A DNA stretch of 64,000 nucleotides, from the NCBI GenBank assembly GCA_021234155.1, contig JAJEKV010000011.1, forward strand, positions 992,001 to 1,056,000, given 5' to 3'. This DNA comes from Isoetes taiwanensis. Its lineage: Eukaryota > Streptophyta > Lycopodiopsida > Isoetales > Isoetaceae. Positions 1 to 10,849 of this stretch are shown here, one piece after another. Below the pieces are notes generated by a model that saw nothing but the letters and a program-made list of their open reading frames with translations, made no database searches and was not told the DNA's origin. A program made the position numbers and the translations under genes. The stretch's first letter is position 1. Each line of letters begins with the position of its first letter.

Positions 1-694
1 CATCTGCATCTCCATTCAACAGAGCTTTATAATTCATTTCTTTTTTAAAAAACATGGTCTAAAATTTTTAATGCCCTTATTATGTCCTTGAATGTGGCAG
101 ACAAGAAAATATTGTTGACTTCATGAGGTACGAGAATCTAGCAAATATATAAACTTTCTACTTTGTGCATCTCTGTCCATGTCATCTTTGCTTTTGCTTT
201 GCAACAACACTTTCCATATATTTCTGTCTTTGGGTTTGATTTGAAATCTCTTTTGTAACTTTGCGGATCTTTATGGGCAACTTAGGGAGTTAATATAATA
301 TAGCTCAAAGCATTCTCGACCAACATTTGTAACCTCTCCACTTATCCTTGCAGAGTGTTACTTTGAAATAAAATAACTAAAACTATATGGACCCTGATTG
401 TTTCCACTTTGTAGCAATGGTAGTACAAGCATAGATTTATTTATGCGTAACAATTACTTGAATACGCCCATGGTCATGGTCTTAGCCTTATCTCGGGGCT
501 TCAAACACATTCTCATAATATTCATTCTTGCGAAGAGCTTTCTACTCAACGTGCTTTGCTATTTTCTTGATTGAAATATAGCTTGCTTTAATCAATCTTC
601 TATGACATGTGCTAAACATCACATTCTATTTATTCACAACGTGAGAAATTGCCAACTTTCAGTTTGAGATTGGCAAAAAAAAAAAAAATTCTAC

Positions 695-841
695 GTTGAA
701 TATTGACAAATCTTGAACTACCTACAAACTTACGTCCAATACAAAACTTTAGCGACTCCAATCACAAAACTGTTGAATATTGACAATCCTGAACTACCTA
801 CAAACTAATACAAAACTTTAGCGACTCCAATCACAAAACTC
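695..841. repeat. Two-copy tandem repeat, about 70-77 bp unit
   Basis: The segment beginning GTTGAATATTGAC at 695 is repeated from about 772. Both copies run through the same ACAAAACTTTAGCGACTCC block. The second copy is about 7 bases shorter. No function is apparent. Confidence 0.8.
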
Positions 842-1410
842 TGGTTAAAGAAGACATAATAATTTCTCTTCCAATCTTCCATTTTTGTCTTGCCTCCATT
901 TAGATTTTACCAACTTAATCTATATTTAAACAATAGATATGCTTTTCCCATTTAGCAAGGTAATCTACATATGCTACTTCAAGCTTCCCTACAATAGCAT
1001 TCAAACCCATTACAAAGGGTTTTTTTTAAGTCATATACAACCTGTTTAGCTCAATACAATACATCTAACATCAAGATTTTGTCTATATGTATTTAAGTAT
1101 GTCTACAACTTCATAGCTGAAATTGCACCCCTCCCTCCCAATAGGTTCAATTCAACTATAACTTCTTAAATTTAAAACAATAAATGTTCAATACTTCAGA
1201 TACATACTCATGTCTCTCTACGAACAACACAATGAAAAACAAACTTTCATATAATGTAATACCTGCATTTATAGCTATCTCTCTCTAGCAACAAAGCAAC
1301 CAAACAAACACTTCCACTAGCAACTACACGCTATTCCCTACATAATACATTGTACCTAGACATTAAAAGATGCTTCACATATTTATTCCCCTTCCAAATC
1401 ACTACTAAAG

Positions 1411-1425
1411 CCCGGCAACGCCGGG
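1411..1425. repeat. GC-rich palindrome CCCGGCAACGCCGGG
   Basis: A 6-bp perfect inverted repeat with a 3-base centre stands out in AT-rich DNA. The exact reverse complement occurs at 52439-52453 and a degraded version at about 7396-7410, both just outside the Copia primer-binding site. A similar GC palindrome lies at about 29306-29325. It may be a terminal or subterminal signal of an element, but I cannot assign one. Confidence 0.5.
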
Positions 1426-1690
1426 CACCATAACTAGTATTGATTAAATTGGGTTTAGAGAAGAAGAATAGAATAGAATAGGTTTTTAGCGTCCACGGAG
1501 AGGAATAATAATAAATTGATCCCCCATACAAAATCTTGCATATAGTTTTTTTTTTTTTTTTGAAGAACTGTGTCATCAATATATTAAAAGAATGGTAATG
1601 TTACAAAGCAAGTGAAGAGGAAGGAGAACTGCCCCAAAGAGATAGCGATACCTCGACACTCCACAATAAACTCACAAAAAAACTGCAACT

Positions 1691-2923
1691 CTACTGCTGT
1701 ACAAAGCGACCATCACCATCTACAACACCCAAGCAGTCCCGCCAAATGGAAAACTTCCGCTCTACTAATCCAGGGAACACCAGAAAGCTTTGAAATAACT
1801 TGTACCTGAGTCGAGGAATCAGGGAGGTTGCAGGCTGCTGAATCCCTTGAAAGATCCACAACCGCCGCCGCTTCCAAATCAACCACACCAACCAAGCCAC
1901 ACACAAATGTAAGGCTTGCTGCCGCAAGCGCGGCCAAGCACCATGATACACATGAAGCCGCAACTGCTGGCTAGTCAATCTCACCTGAAATAGAGCCCTG
2001 ACCCAATCCCAGGCAGCCTGCAAGTGAGGGCATAAAACCAGACAATGCTCCACAGTCTCACGATGAAGGCCACAACAAAGGCAAAGAGGGCTCACACCCA
2101 GCCTAAACTGACTCACAAGGACATTCACCCTGATACAACGGTGCACCACCTGCCACAGAAGCACCCTAACCTTCGGTGGGGGAAGTGAGCTCCATGTCCA
2201 CGTCCAAACCGATCGCCATCGAGAACCCGGAAGCTGCAGAGACCACTTGCCTGAAGGGGGCAGAGTGTCATGAATAGCCAACACCTGGTAACAAGACCGC
2301 ACAAAACAAGAAGACACAACATCTGGATGAACCTTCCAAACCTGCACCACCACATCATCCTGAGAGACTATAGGTATATGTAGCGGAATACTCCCCGCCA
2401 CTTGTTCCCAGATAGCCCGGTCACTGCCCTTCAGGCGAAAGCGAGCTCGAAAGAACTCCCACGAAGTTAGCTGACCACCCCAATACCAATCCTCCAAGGT
2501 GAGCACAGCAGCTCGCCTCCAATAGGCCTGCGTCCGAGCATGCACAGTGGCAGCCGAGGGCAAGTGCACAGGGGGTAGAGGAACCCACAAGAAAAGAGAA
2601 GAGTGGTGATAAACTGAGGCATAATCTAGCTGGAAGAGCACACGCACATGATCCCAAGCCCGCAACACCCTCGTGAGAAAAGGGGATGCATGTGGGAAAG
2701 GCCGGAGACCATACAACAGTGCCCAGGGCAACTCCACATGCACAGACGGCTTCCCAAATGCCACACAATGGCGAAGAGACTGCAACAACAACGTCGTACC
2801 AGGAGAAGATGCCCCATCCTGCAGAGCGCTCCAAACAAACTTGGAGACCAACACCTTACTATGTAGTGCTAAATCTAGAATAGCCAAGCCCCCATCCTCC
2901 GGGGCGGGAGACACTTCCACCAA
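1691..2923 (-). pseudogene. LINE reverse transcriptase C-terminal region with zf-RVT domain
   Basis: This is a 410-codon open stretch continuing the same LINE ORF2 after a frame change. It carries the thumb/connection region and then the zinc-binding reverse-transcriptase domain typical of plant LINEs, with the pattern PPPKVRVLLWQVVHRC followed by CLCCGLHRETVEHCLVLCP. The frame ends about 145 bases before the poly-A tail. The duplicate at 45328-46603 keeps the same domain, with small indels near its start. Confidence 0.85.
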
Positions 2924-2970
2924 GCCACTTTAACAACTGCCCCTTCATCATCCCCGCCCCACACAAAATT

Positions 2971-4157
2971 TCAAACAATCTTATCCAACGTCTGTATCTT
3001 ACCCTCAGGAGCTAACATCACAGATGTTGTATACACATGAGTGCTACAAAGTATTGACTTGACAATAGTGATCCTATCTGCCATGGACAACTTGCTACCC
3101 TTCCACCAATTGAGGTGTTTCTGCAACCCCTGCAAAATCTCATCCCACACCCTCCCCATGGAAACATCCCCTCCAAAGGGAATACCCAACAGCTTAGTAC
3201 ACACATTACCTGGAAGCACCTTCCAAGGGAATAGAGCCAAACAAAGGGGAGGCAGAGTCAACTGGGCCCATAATGCAGAGCATTTACCCCAATTCAGAAG
3301 AATGCCTGAGGCCAAGAAGAAAGTATCCAGCAAACCCTTCACATTCTGCAAATTCCTCTCTTCTGCCACCAAGAAGAGGATAGTGTCATCGGCGAACTAG
3401 TTAATAATCTGCTGACTACCATCCTGCATCCGAAGCCCATCTACCACCCCCTCCTCCACTGCAGCCAAAAGCCTCCGCCACAATCGTAAACAAAAACGGC
3501 GCGAAAGGGCACCCCTCTGCCTAAGGAGAAAAAGGCAGAGGGTTCACCCTGGCACACCACCGTAGCCCGTGCTGACCTATGCAGCTTCATTACTGTCTCT
3601 GTAAAGCGTGGACGACAGCCCAATGCTAACATCATGGCAGACAAAAACTCCCAACGGACACTATCGTAAGCTTTGGCAAAGTCAAGCTTAAGATAGGCAA
3701 TGCCTTGACCTGTTCTCCTGGCCCAATAAAGGCCCTCATAAGCTGTGGCAACATTAGTCAAAATGTTCCTCCCAGGAACAAACCCAGACTGTACCTTACT
3801 AATGGAAGAAGTCAACACCGGCTTCAACTTCTCTGCCAGGGCTTTCGCAATAATCTTATACACAGAGGACAACAAGGATATAAGCCTTCAATCATTAATA
3901 GTAGAAGGCTGCTTAACCTTAGGAATCAAGGAAATGCATGCGGTATTCAAGATCCTATCCATTTGAGAAGACTGCAGCAACTCAAGATACACCTGGTACA
4001 CAGACTCACCAGCCCACTCCCAATAAGTCTGAAAGAACTCCACAGGGATGCCATCCAGCCCAGGACATTTATCCTTGGCCATGCACATACATGCCTCCGC
4101 TAAATCCTGTCTGGAGAGCTCCTGCTTCAAGCTCTCATGCTGGTGAGGCAGAATAGA
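2971..4157 (-). pseudogene. LINE reverse transcriptase, fingers and palm, broken
   Basis: Read on the minus strand, fragments ending near 3888, 3441 and 2971 together make the N-terminal and catalytic parts of a plant L1 reverse transcriptase. Visible motifs include PGLDGIPVEFF, SGFVPGRNI, LKLDFAKAYDSV and the catalytic FADDT at about 3380-3395. Frameshifts and stops separate the fragments. In this copy a TAG codon lies directly before FADDT, where the duplicate at 47020 has an Arg codon. The enzyme would copy LINE RNA at the nick, but this copy cannot make it. Confidence 0.85.
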
Positions 4158-4167
4158 TTGCATATAG

Positions 4168-4904
4168 TTTTGTAAAAAGTCAAACAATTGAATAGTGTTA
4201 TACACATGATGGCAACGTGAATAAAAACACATACATATTTTATTAGTTGACAGATTTAATGAAATGTTATACACACTTTCTCAAATGAAGATAACATGAA
4301 GGTAATGGTATTGTTTACCTTACTGCTCTTCTATGATTAAATATAGTCCTTTCCTCTCCAAAAAAAAAAAAAAAGTAAATTGTTATGAGTAGGCTTTAAG
4401 TTATAATGAAGTCAACATTTTCGTAGTCATGCCTTGTATTATATTCTATACTTTGGCTTAATGGGCTTTGCACTATATATGTACCATGATTTCATGTTCT
4501 AAATCTGAATATAATTGAAAGAGAAGGCAAATTGGGCCAGCTTATACATCCATAATAAAATCAGTTGATATTTGATAAAGCATCTTTATATGATTCCAAT
4601 CATAACCATTATATTATGTTCATTAGAAATTGTCTAACAGGAATATTTATATATTGATTGATTATCTGAAAATTGTCCATCCTAAGCACATATTTCACGT
4701 AAGAATGATCATATTGAGGCCATATAGTTGACATTACATGTTTCTGGAAGGTATAATATCATCTCAACCACTGTAGAAGAAGAGAATGATGACTATAGAG
4801 TATGGATTGTTTTGTTATTAAATGTAGAAAAGAATAAGGACACGGTGGCCACGAAAGAATTGCTGGATATGCACATGGAATCCTATGTGTCACGTCACCA
4901 TCTT
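4168..4904. other. Decayed 3' flank of the Copia remnant, no gene
   Basis: This AT-rich stretch lies between the LINE and the integrase remnant. No reverse transcriptase or RNase H of the Copia element is recognisable here, nor a 3' LTR matching the sequence beyond 7323. The Copia element is therefore truncated at this side. The stretch is conserved in the other copy at about 47823-48550. Confidence 0.55.
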
Positions 4905-5884
4905 TTGTTTGTTAGTGAGAGGTCTTATGTTTGATAAAGATATTAACTATACTCGCTGCTTCAACCCAAAATTGTGTATTTAAACCAGAATGAAGCAACA
5001 TACTCCGAATAGCATTCAAGACGGTCCCGTTTTACGCTCGCCACTCCATTATGTTGTGGTGTATGTGGTAATCAGAATTCTCTCGAGAATGCCAAAGATT
5101 AGTACAAAAAGAGTCAAATACATGATTCTTAAATTCACCACCATTGTCACTGCGAATGCTTTTTAAGGGCACATCCATCTGCAATTCCACCATTGCCTTC
5201 CACTTACAGAACGTTGAGAAAACATCAGATTTCTTCTTGAGAGAAAAGATGAAAGAATAACGTGAGTAATCATCAATGATTAAGAGAAAATATATGGCAC
5301 CACCAAGTGACCGTGGCAATGGTCCACAAAGGTCCATATGGACCAACTCCAAAATAGAAGATGCACGAGGTCCAACATGATTAAAAGAACGCCGACAAGG
5401 CTTACCAAGTACACAAGCCTCACATGGTGCCAAGAGTGCCCGAGAATCCATCGAGAAGCCATTAACGACACCATGTCGCTTCATGTCCAACAAGACTGAA
5501 AAAGAGGCATGACAAAAGCGTCCATGCCATAAATCTCCATCAGGATGTCGTGCAGTAAGAGCATAGATTAGACCATCTGTAATTCGGTACTCATATAAAT
5601 TGTGATGGCGCATGCCAGTACCAAGTATTAAGCCATCTTTCAAAAGGTAGCAAAATAACTACCAACATCAGTTAATCGAGAAACAGAAAGTAAATGACGA
5701 TGTAAAGCAGGAACATGTAAAACACCACGCAAAGAATGAATTCCTGAATGAGCTCGTAATGGTAGATCACCAATACCAAGAATTTGTTGACGACCGTCAT
5801 CTCCCATATAAACATATTTTAAAACGCGCAAGGGATGGTAATTTCTGAGCAAGGATTTCTCATATACCATATGTTGCGTTGCAC
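4905..5884 (-). pseudogene. Ty1/copia protease-integrase region, broken
   Basis: On the minus strand this starts with the protease continuation GATQHMVYE after the intron-like gap. It then has a GAG-pre-integrase segment (LWHGRFCHAS, CEACVLGKPCR) and the integrase core: HMDLCGPLP, FLLIIDDYSRYSF and SDNGGEF carry the expected acidic residues. A 19-bp deletion near 5660, relative to the duplicate, shifts the frame. A second shift near 5020 separates the end of the core from an integrase C-terminal stretch (FWVEAASIVN). Reverse transcriptase is missing. The duplicate copy 48720-49544 keeps this part in one frame. Confidence 0.85.
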
Positions 5885-6164
5885 CTAGATGAAAAACTGC
5901 ATAAAGCTGTAAACATAATAGCTAGACAACACCATATAAATTCAAGATAATACTATAAGTTAGGAACTTAATATTTCAATACCACACACAATATCAATGC
6001 TCAACAATATATATAAGAAATAAATTCCAACACTATATGTAGAAGTTGACACCATGGTGCAACACACAATAACACATGAATGAGGAACATGCTGTATACA
6101 CACATGCCATCACCATTGCTTAACACACAATACCATCATTATTATTTGGGAGCAGGATGCACAC
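5885..6164 (-). other. 280-bp GT-AG intron-like gap inside the Copia protease active-site triplet
   Basis: On the minus strand the protease sequence reads GAT TCA G, then a GT donor, 280 bases, a pyrimidine-rich tract and TAG, then GT GCA ACG. Removing the gap restores Asp-Ser-Gly-Ala, the normal copia aspartic-protease signature, in the right frame. Reading through without splicing gives a stop eight codons into the gap, yielding a Gag-only product. The duplicate has the same 280-bp gap at 49550-49829. It could also be a later insertion that happens to end in GT and AG. Confidence 0.7.
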
Positions 6165-7323
6165 CTGAATCTATCATCATGTTGTCGGTACTCCCTAAAA
6201 CATTTGTACTAGCTTGTACAGGATGTCCAATTGTTCTTTCCACACCATACTGTTCACTATCACGTGATGTATTAACACAATTAGCTTCCAAATCTCGTTT
6301 CTCATCATCTTTTCTATCAAAGCATCTTGCAATGCCATGGCCATCACGACCACAATATTCACACACAATAGATTGATATCTAGATTGATATCCACGTGAT
6401 CCACGACCACATCCATATCCACTACGACAAAAAGTGTTATAATCATGGCGACCATTATAATCACTGCGACCATACACACTACTACGACCATAACCCCCAC
6501 GCCCATGGTCATATCCTCCATCATAACCTCGACCATAACTACGGCCATAACTACGGCCATAACCACGACCAAAGGATCCATCATAAGCACGACCAAAAGA
6601 CCAAAATCTTTTTCTTTGTTCAGAAGACTCAGAAGGTGGATCTACAACCATTATAGTGTCTTTGACGTCAGGGGGTGCAATAACTCGGCGCACATGGTCT
6701 TCTAAGGATTCACACGTGTCTTCAAAAGTAACATGCTTCTTATTCATCAATATAGAAATGATGACCCTGAATTCAGAGGATGGAAAAGTTTCCAATAGCT
6801 GCATCACCAATTCATCTTTGGATATAGGCGCTCCGGCAGCAGCTAATTGTTCAATTATTTCTTTGAAGCGATCAACATGAGCTCTAACAGTACTTGATGA
6901 ATCATATTGGAGATTTGCCAAACTCCTCTTCAAGAAAAGGACTTCTTGCTTTGTTCTCTTATTGTAAACCTGCTCTAAATAATTCCAGATCTCACTGGAT
7001 GTGATAAATTGATCAACATCCGCATGGATAGAATCTTTCAATCCATACACTAAGAGACGCTGTGCTGCACGATCTTTGGTTTTCCATTGCTCCTTCTCTT
7101 TAAGCCATGTATCAAAAGTTTGTCCAGAAGTAATCAATTGATCATTCAACATTGGTTGCTTGGGACACTCCTTTTCTCCAATTACATAATCAAGCAAATC
7201 ATCACTCTCTAACACACATTTAATCTTCCTCTTCCAACCAGGATATCCAGTACCGTTGAAAACATAAATTGTTTTAGCTGACGAATCGCCCTTCACGGTT
7301 ATCACCTGCAGCTCTGATACCAT
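6165..7323 (-). CDS. gag: Ty1/copia Gag (capsid and zinc knuckle), intact frame
   Basis: This is a 386-codon frame from an ATG at 7323 on the minus strand. It begins MVSELQ, has the UBN2-type capsid region (about residues 20-215, including YPGWKRKI, YGLKDSIHADVD and LLETFPSSEF) and a Gly-Tyr-Arg-rich, probably RNA-binding tract. A CCHC zinc knuckle CEYCGRDGHGIARC (C-x2-C-x4-H-x4-C) follows, near residue 330. The frame leads to the protease Asp-Ser-Gly at the intron boundary, then would stop at 6142 if unspliced. Gag packages element RNA in cytoplasmic particles. The start codon overlaps the primer-binding site, so a different translation start is possible. Confidence 0.85.
7311..7322 (-). promoter_or_regulatory. 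Copia primer-binding site (initiator Met-tRNA)
   Basis: The minus strand reads TGGTATCAGAGC, the standard primer-binding site of plant Copia elements, complementary to the 3' end of initiator methionyl tRNA. The sequence just upstream on the minus strand ends in TCA, as an LTR would. The first Gag ATG overlaps this site by two bases, leaving no untranslated leader. The duplicate site is 52355-52366. Confidence 0.85.
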
Positions 7324-8474
7324 GATGAAAATCTAGACAAAGCATATAAAGGAAGAGAGACACAGAGGACGAAAGAGAGACAAGCGATGATCCCCCCGGC
7401 GTTGTCGGTCATAAATACAGTTCCATTGTAGAAATTGGACTTAATTCATTGCATTTGGATAATTGATTATTTCTTCTTCTAGGTGTCCTATTCCTATTGT
7501 ATTAATATAGGAGCGAATGATATTTTCCAGTAGGTGGATTAACCCTGGAGTATTAGAGGCGTTGACCATATAGTCAAATTATAAATTTGAATACCATGTC
7601 TTGTTACACTGTACATGCACCATGATGGTTGTCTCGTGTTTTGTTAGAATGTACGTGCACCAATTCGTATCCATCCTTATATTAGATGTGGTTGTTCATT
7701 TAAGTCCATGAATGGAAGTTGTACGCCAATGCATTGGAGCCGAGAATACGCTTTTCTACCAAGTTAAGATTAGATGAAATTGTACACCAATGCATTGGAG
7801 ATGCTTTTGTGCCTAGTGAAGATGAAATGTTTAGATGAGTACTCGTGCCTTGTAACATCGTGTATTTATCAAGCTTTTTCCATTGCTGCTTTTATGTGGC
7901 ACTTGCAAAAGAGAATACCCCAAAATTAGAGCTGGATTGAAGAAGAAGTTTTACTCGGTCTTGATAGATTTTAGCGTAGATGTCATTAGGGTTGTTGCAT
8001 CATGTGCAATGGTACCTAAATCATATGACACCCTAAGAACACATCATCCAAGAGCACATGCTATAGTAATAGTAAGTTCGAATTAAGAGTCTTATTTAAA
8101 GTATGTCGTGCTTTTGTTGCTACACAAAGTGGATAAGGTTATTTACATAATCTGGGGATATTATGTGATCGATTTATTTAGGAACCTAAAACATGTTGAA
8201 CTAAAGCAAATATAGATGGAACGAATGGATGTTGTAACAAAATGTTTGAGATTAATCAGTGATCAATGAGGTAGTGCAAATGAGAGATTTAGGATATGCA
8301 CGACTTTAGAATCCCTTATTTTTTATAAAATCTCTAAAGGGCACATAATTTAAATGATGTTAAAGAGATGCATCCATGAAGTCTTCAAACCCTAGCCATT
8401 CAAATCAACCATGCATGTCTTAGAGTCTTTAAATTTTCAAGATCCCATTATTGTTACACATGTAGCTAGAATAT
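7323..8474. other. Probable Copia 5' LTR and flank, no gene
   Basis: The sequence starts TGATGAAAATC directly outside the primer-binding site, as expected for the inner end of the minus-strand 5' LTR. The outer LTR end could not be placed because no second LTR is present. A tandem pair of ACACCAATGCATTGGAG-like blocks lies at about 7720-7805. No convincing coding sequence is seen. The duplicate is 52367-54725 with an element inserted at 53131. Confidence 0.5.
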
Positions 8475-8552
8475 TTTTATTTATTTATTTATTTATTTAA
8501 CTAGCTCACTTAGGACCCTGAAGAGAGCCATGGAGCCTGCAAATTATTACAA

Positions 8553-10172
8553 TCATAACTTTAGTAGTAAGGAACGGTGTGCATCCACCGCCCTTAAGTA
8601 TATGCCCAAATCGAAATATGATAGTGAAAACAAGGATCTGAAATCTTGAACTTGGATTGTGAATTTCTCTCTGATTTCTGAATATGCTGGGCAGCAGGCA
8701 AATACATGATCTTCATCTTCTATACATTGCGTAGCGCAGGCCTTGCAAGTTCTTTCCTCGGTTGGGATTTTGTACCATCTCCCTGTCTCAATAGCTAATC
8801 TATGGGAACTGGTTCTGTATCGTGCAATCACTTGTTTCAATGGCTTCGGGATGTCCGAATCCAAGTACCCCTGGCTGCCCTGCTCTAGAGTCTGATTAAT
8901 ATAGGTCTTGTAATGGTGCATCCGGCTGCCTGGGGAGGACCACAAATTTGCATTGGCCAACTGAACCGGCAGAGTGCGTGCATCAGATTTGTTCTCCGGC
9001 CAGTTCGCTTCTGTCACGCCCCATCTACCTGCCCAATTCATCAGTTCCCGATACCACCCTTGTTGCTCAGAATTTATCATTGCTGCATAAGATAATCTGT
9101 CCGGTGCCTGCTTTTTCAACCTGTTTATAAAATTAATGGCTTGGAACAAAGCCTCCACTTCCAGCGGGAGCAATCCTGTTTCAGCAAGCAAGATTGCATA
9201 TGGGATCTGGTATCTAGTGTCAAGCTCATGCTGAATGAAGGTTTTCTGCACATTTTCAATTTGATTCCAAAGTTTCTTGGAGATATTCGACCCCCAGATA
9301 GGTGAACCATAAAGGGTGACTGTTTGCACCAATGTTTTGAACAGAATCTTCTTCAATCCCCAGTTATGCAATGCTGCCTTGGAACACCTGTACAACATAC
9401 TGTATAGTGCAGATTTGCCTCCCGTGACTCTATTTTTAATGCATTCCTTCCAGTTATATTTAGAGGAAAAGTCTATCCCTAAATACCTGTAACATTCTAC
9501 TGTCTGCAGCTCGCTTCCACCATACATGAATGTTGGCCGATCCCTAGTTCCAAAGATCATAACCTTTGATTTTGAAAGATTTACTTTCATTTGCCTAGCA
9601 GTACTAAATGCTTCCAGACTATCCAGGTGGCATTGTAAAACTTTCTCCTTGTTTGCCATCAAAGCCACATCGTCCGCATACATAAGAAGTTGAACTATGT
9701 ATGAACCGAGTGGTGTACCTGCCAAGGATCTCATTCTGAGCCATTCCTCAAGTTCATCTATGAATAGGCCAAACAAAGTAGGAGAAAGCGGGCATCCTTG
9801 GCGTACACCAATGGTGCTTCTGACCAAATCATTCACATCCCAGCTCAGTTTAATGAGTACCTCTGAGTACAAATGTGAGACTGCGCCTCTTATCTCGTTG
9901 GGAACTCCAATGCGTGCCATTCGCTCACCTAGTTCTCTCCTGGAGACTGTATCAAATGCTTTGGAGAAGTCAATAAATGCAACATATAGAGCATGCTTAG
10001 GGGCCTTTGCCTTTTCGACAAGCACTCTGAGAGCAAGGGCATGGTCCAAAGTGTTATGCTCTCTGCGAAATCCTGCCTGGAACCCTGACCGTTTTTTGTT
10101 TTCTTCCGCCCAGCAACTAAGTTTCTTCTCTAACAGGCTTCCCAGTATCTTGGCAAATGTGCTCCCAATCAA
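8553..10172 (-). pseudogene. LINE reverse transcriptase, catalytic and C-terminal part
   Basis: This 539-codon minus-strand frame is open throughout. Motifs in order are SGFQAGFRREHNTLDH, VAFIDFSKAFDTV, GVRQGCPLSPTLF and the catalytic LLMYADDVALMA near residue 165, followed by thumb and a C-terminal zinc-type motif CKACATQCIEDEDHVFACCP. This is the Jockey/CR1/I-like RVT_1 order; exact clade is not resolved. Together with the upstream fragment it would be a near-complete reverse transcriptase apart from one frameshift, suggesting a fairly young insertion. Confidence 0.85.
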
Positions 10173-10849
10173 TATGGTTCGTAATTTGTTTGCCTCGTCT
10201 TGTCACCTGACTTGTGAATAGGATGTACTCTATTGAGTTTCCAGCTAGCAGGAAGGCCTTCGTTCACACTGCCATTCAGCAATCGTGTCAGTACTGCCCA
10301 TGTTTTCTGTCCGCTCCATTTCACCAGCTCTATGCAAATGCCATCTAGATCATGTGCTTTACCATTTGCCATTTCTGAAACTGCTTCTTGTACTTCTGCC
10401 TCTGTAAACAGTGAACCGTGAGTGGTCAGAACTTGCATGCCATCAGTTTCATCCTTTTCATAGATATCTTTAACCAATTTAGACAGGGCCTCTAAATTTA
10501 GCATTGGATAATCTTGCTTGGCTTGCAACGTGCTCCAAAAAGACTTGGGCGCTTTTGTGAATTGGATACAGAGGTCTGCCTGCCTCTGTTTATAGAATAT
10601 CCGCTTTTTAGTTCTCAAGAACCGCTTGTACCAGGTTGGCTTTGCAATGCAGTGCCTTGGTAACTTAGCTCGTGCTTCTGTGCATTCCATGTCCCACCAC
10701 GAATTACATGGTTTATGCTGTGAGCGTTTTCTGGTGTACCCGAAGACCTCAGAGGCAGCTTGCAATACGAGTTTGGCGAAAATATGAGCATCTTCCGCCA
10801 GGTTGCCCGTCCACATGGCTTTGGACATCAAGAACTCTACAAGTTTGTG
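10169..10849 (-). pseudogene. LINE reverse transcriptase, N-terminal part
   Basis: This minus-strand open frame includes the pre-fingers region (SWWDMECTEARAKL, FLRTKKRIFYKQRQ) and the start of the reverse-transcriptase domain (ANGKAHDLDGICIELVKW, RVHPIHKSGD). It ends NYEPY-stop, where a frame change of one base is needed to enter the downstream frame at about 10190. The upstream endonuclease is missing because the element is truncated at 10849. Confidence 0.85.

Larger units (their letters stand above)
1..1437. other. AT-rich non-coding flank
   Basis: No reading frame here resembles a protein. The stretch is AT-rich and has short poly-A and poly-T runs. The only structure seen is a two-copy tandem repeat at about 695-841 and a GC-rich palindrome at 1411-1425, both listed separately. 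Confidence 0.6.
1546..4157 (-). mobile_element. 5'-truncated L1-type LINE, shared by both duplication copies
   Basis: A poly-T run from 1546 is the poly-A tail of a minus-strand non-LTR retrotransposon. The element is bounded by a 10-bp target duplication TTGCATATAG at 1536-1545 and 4158-4167. The 2.6-kb body contains only reverse-transcriptase and downstream zinc-finger sequence. Endonuclease and ORF1 are absent, as expected for incomplete target-primed reverse transcription. It interrupts the 3' side of the Copia remnant. The same insertion with the same duplication is at 45180-47812. Confidence 0.9.
8475..10849 (-). mobile_element. 5'-truncated LINE, private to copy 1
   Basis: The duplicate at about 54740 lacks this segment and reads straight from TAGCTAGAATAT into AGACCAACTAAG, which defines the insertion. 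The left end is an (AAAT)n tail on the minus strand, written TTTTATTTATTTATTT. The target duplication is only about 4 bp (ATAT) and ambiguous in AT-rich DNA. The body holds one reverse-transcriptase gene without an endonuclease. It differs in sequence from the LINE at 1546. Confidence 0.88.

Noticed and set aside
1546-1561. Poly-T run as a transcription terminator
   Set aside because: It is the reverse complement of a LINE poly-A tail with a target duplication next to it.
6195-6596. 133-codon Met/Val-rich frame on the minus strand and His/Tyr-rich frames on the plus strand around 6400-6700
   Set aside because: They are shadows of the Gly-Tyr-Arg repeat tract of Gag in other frames.
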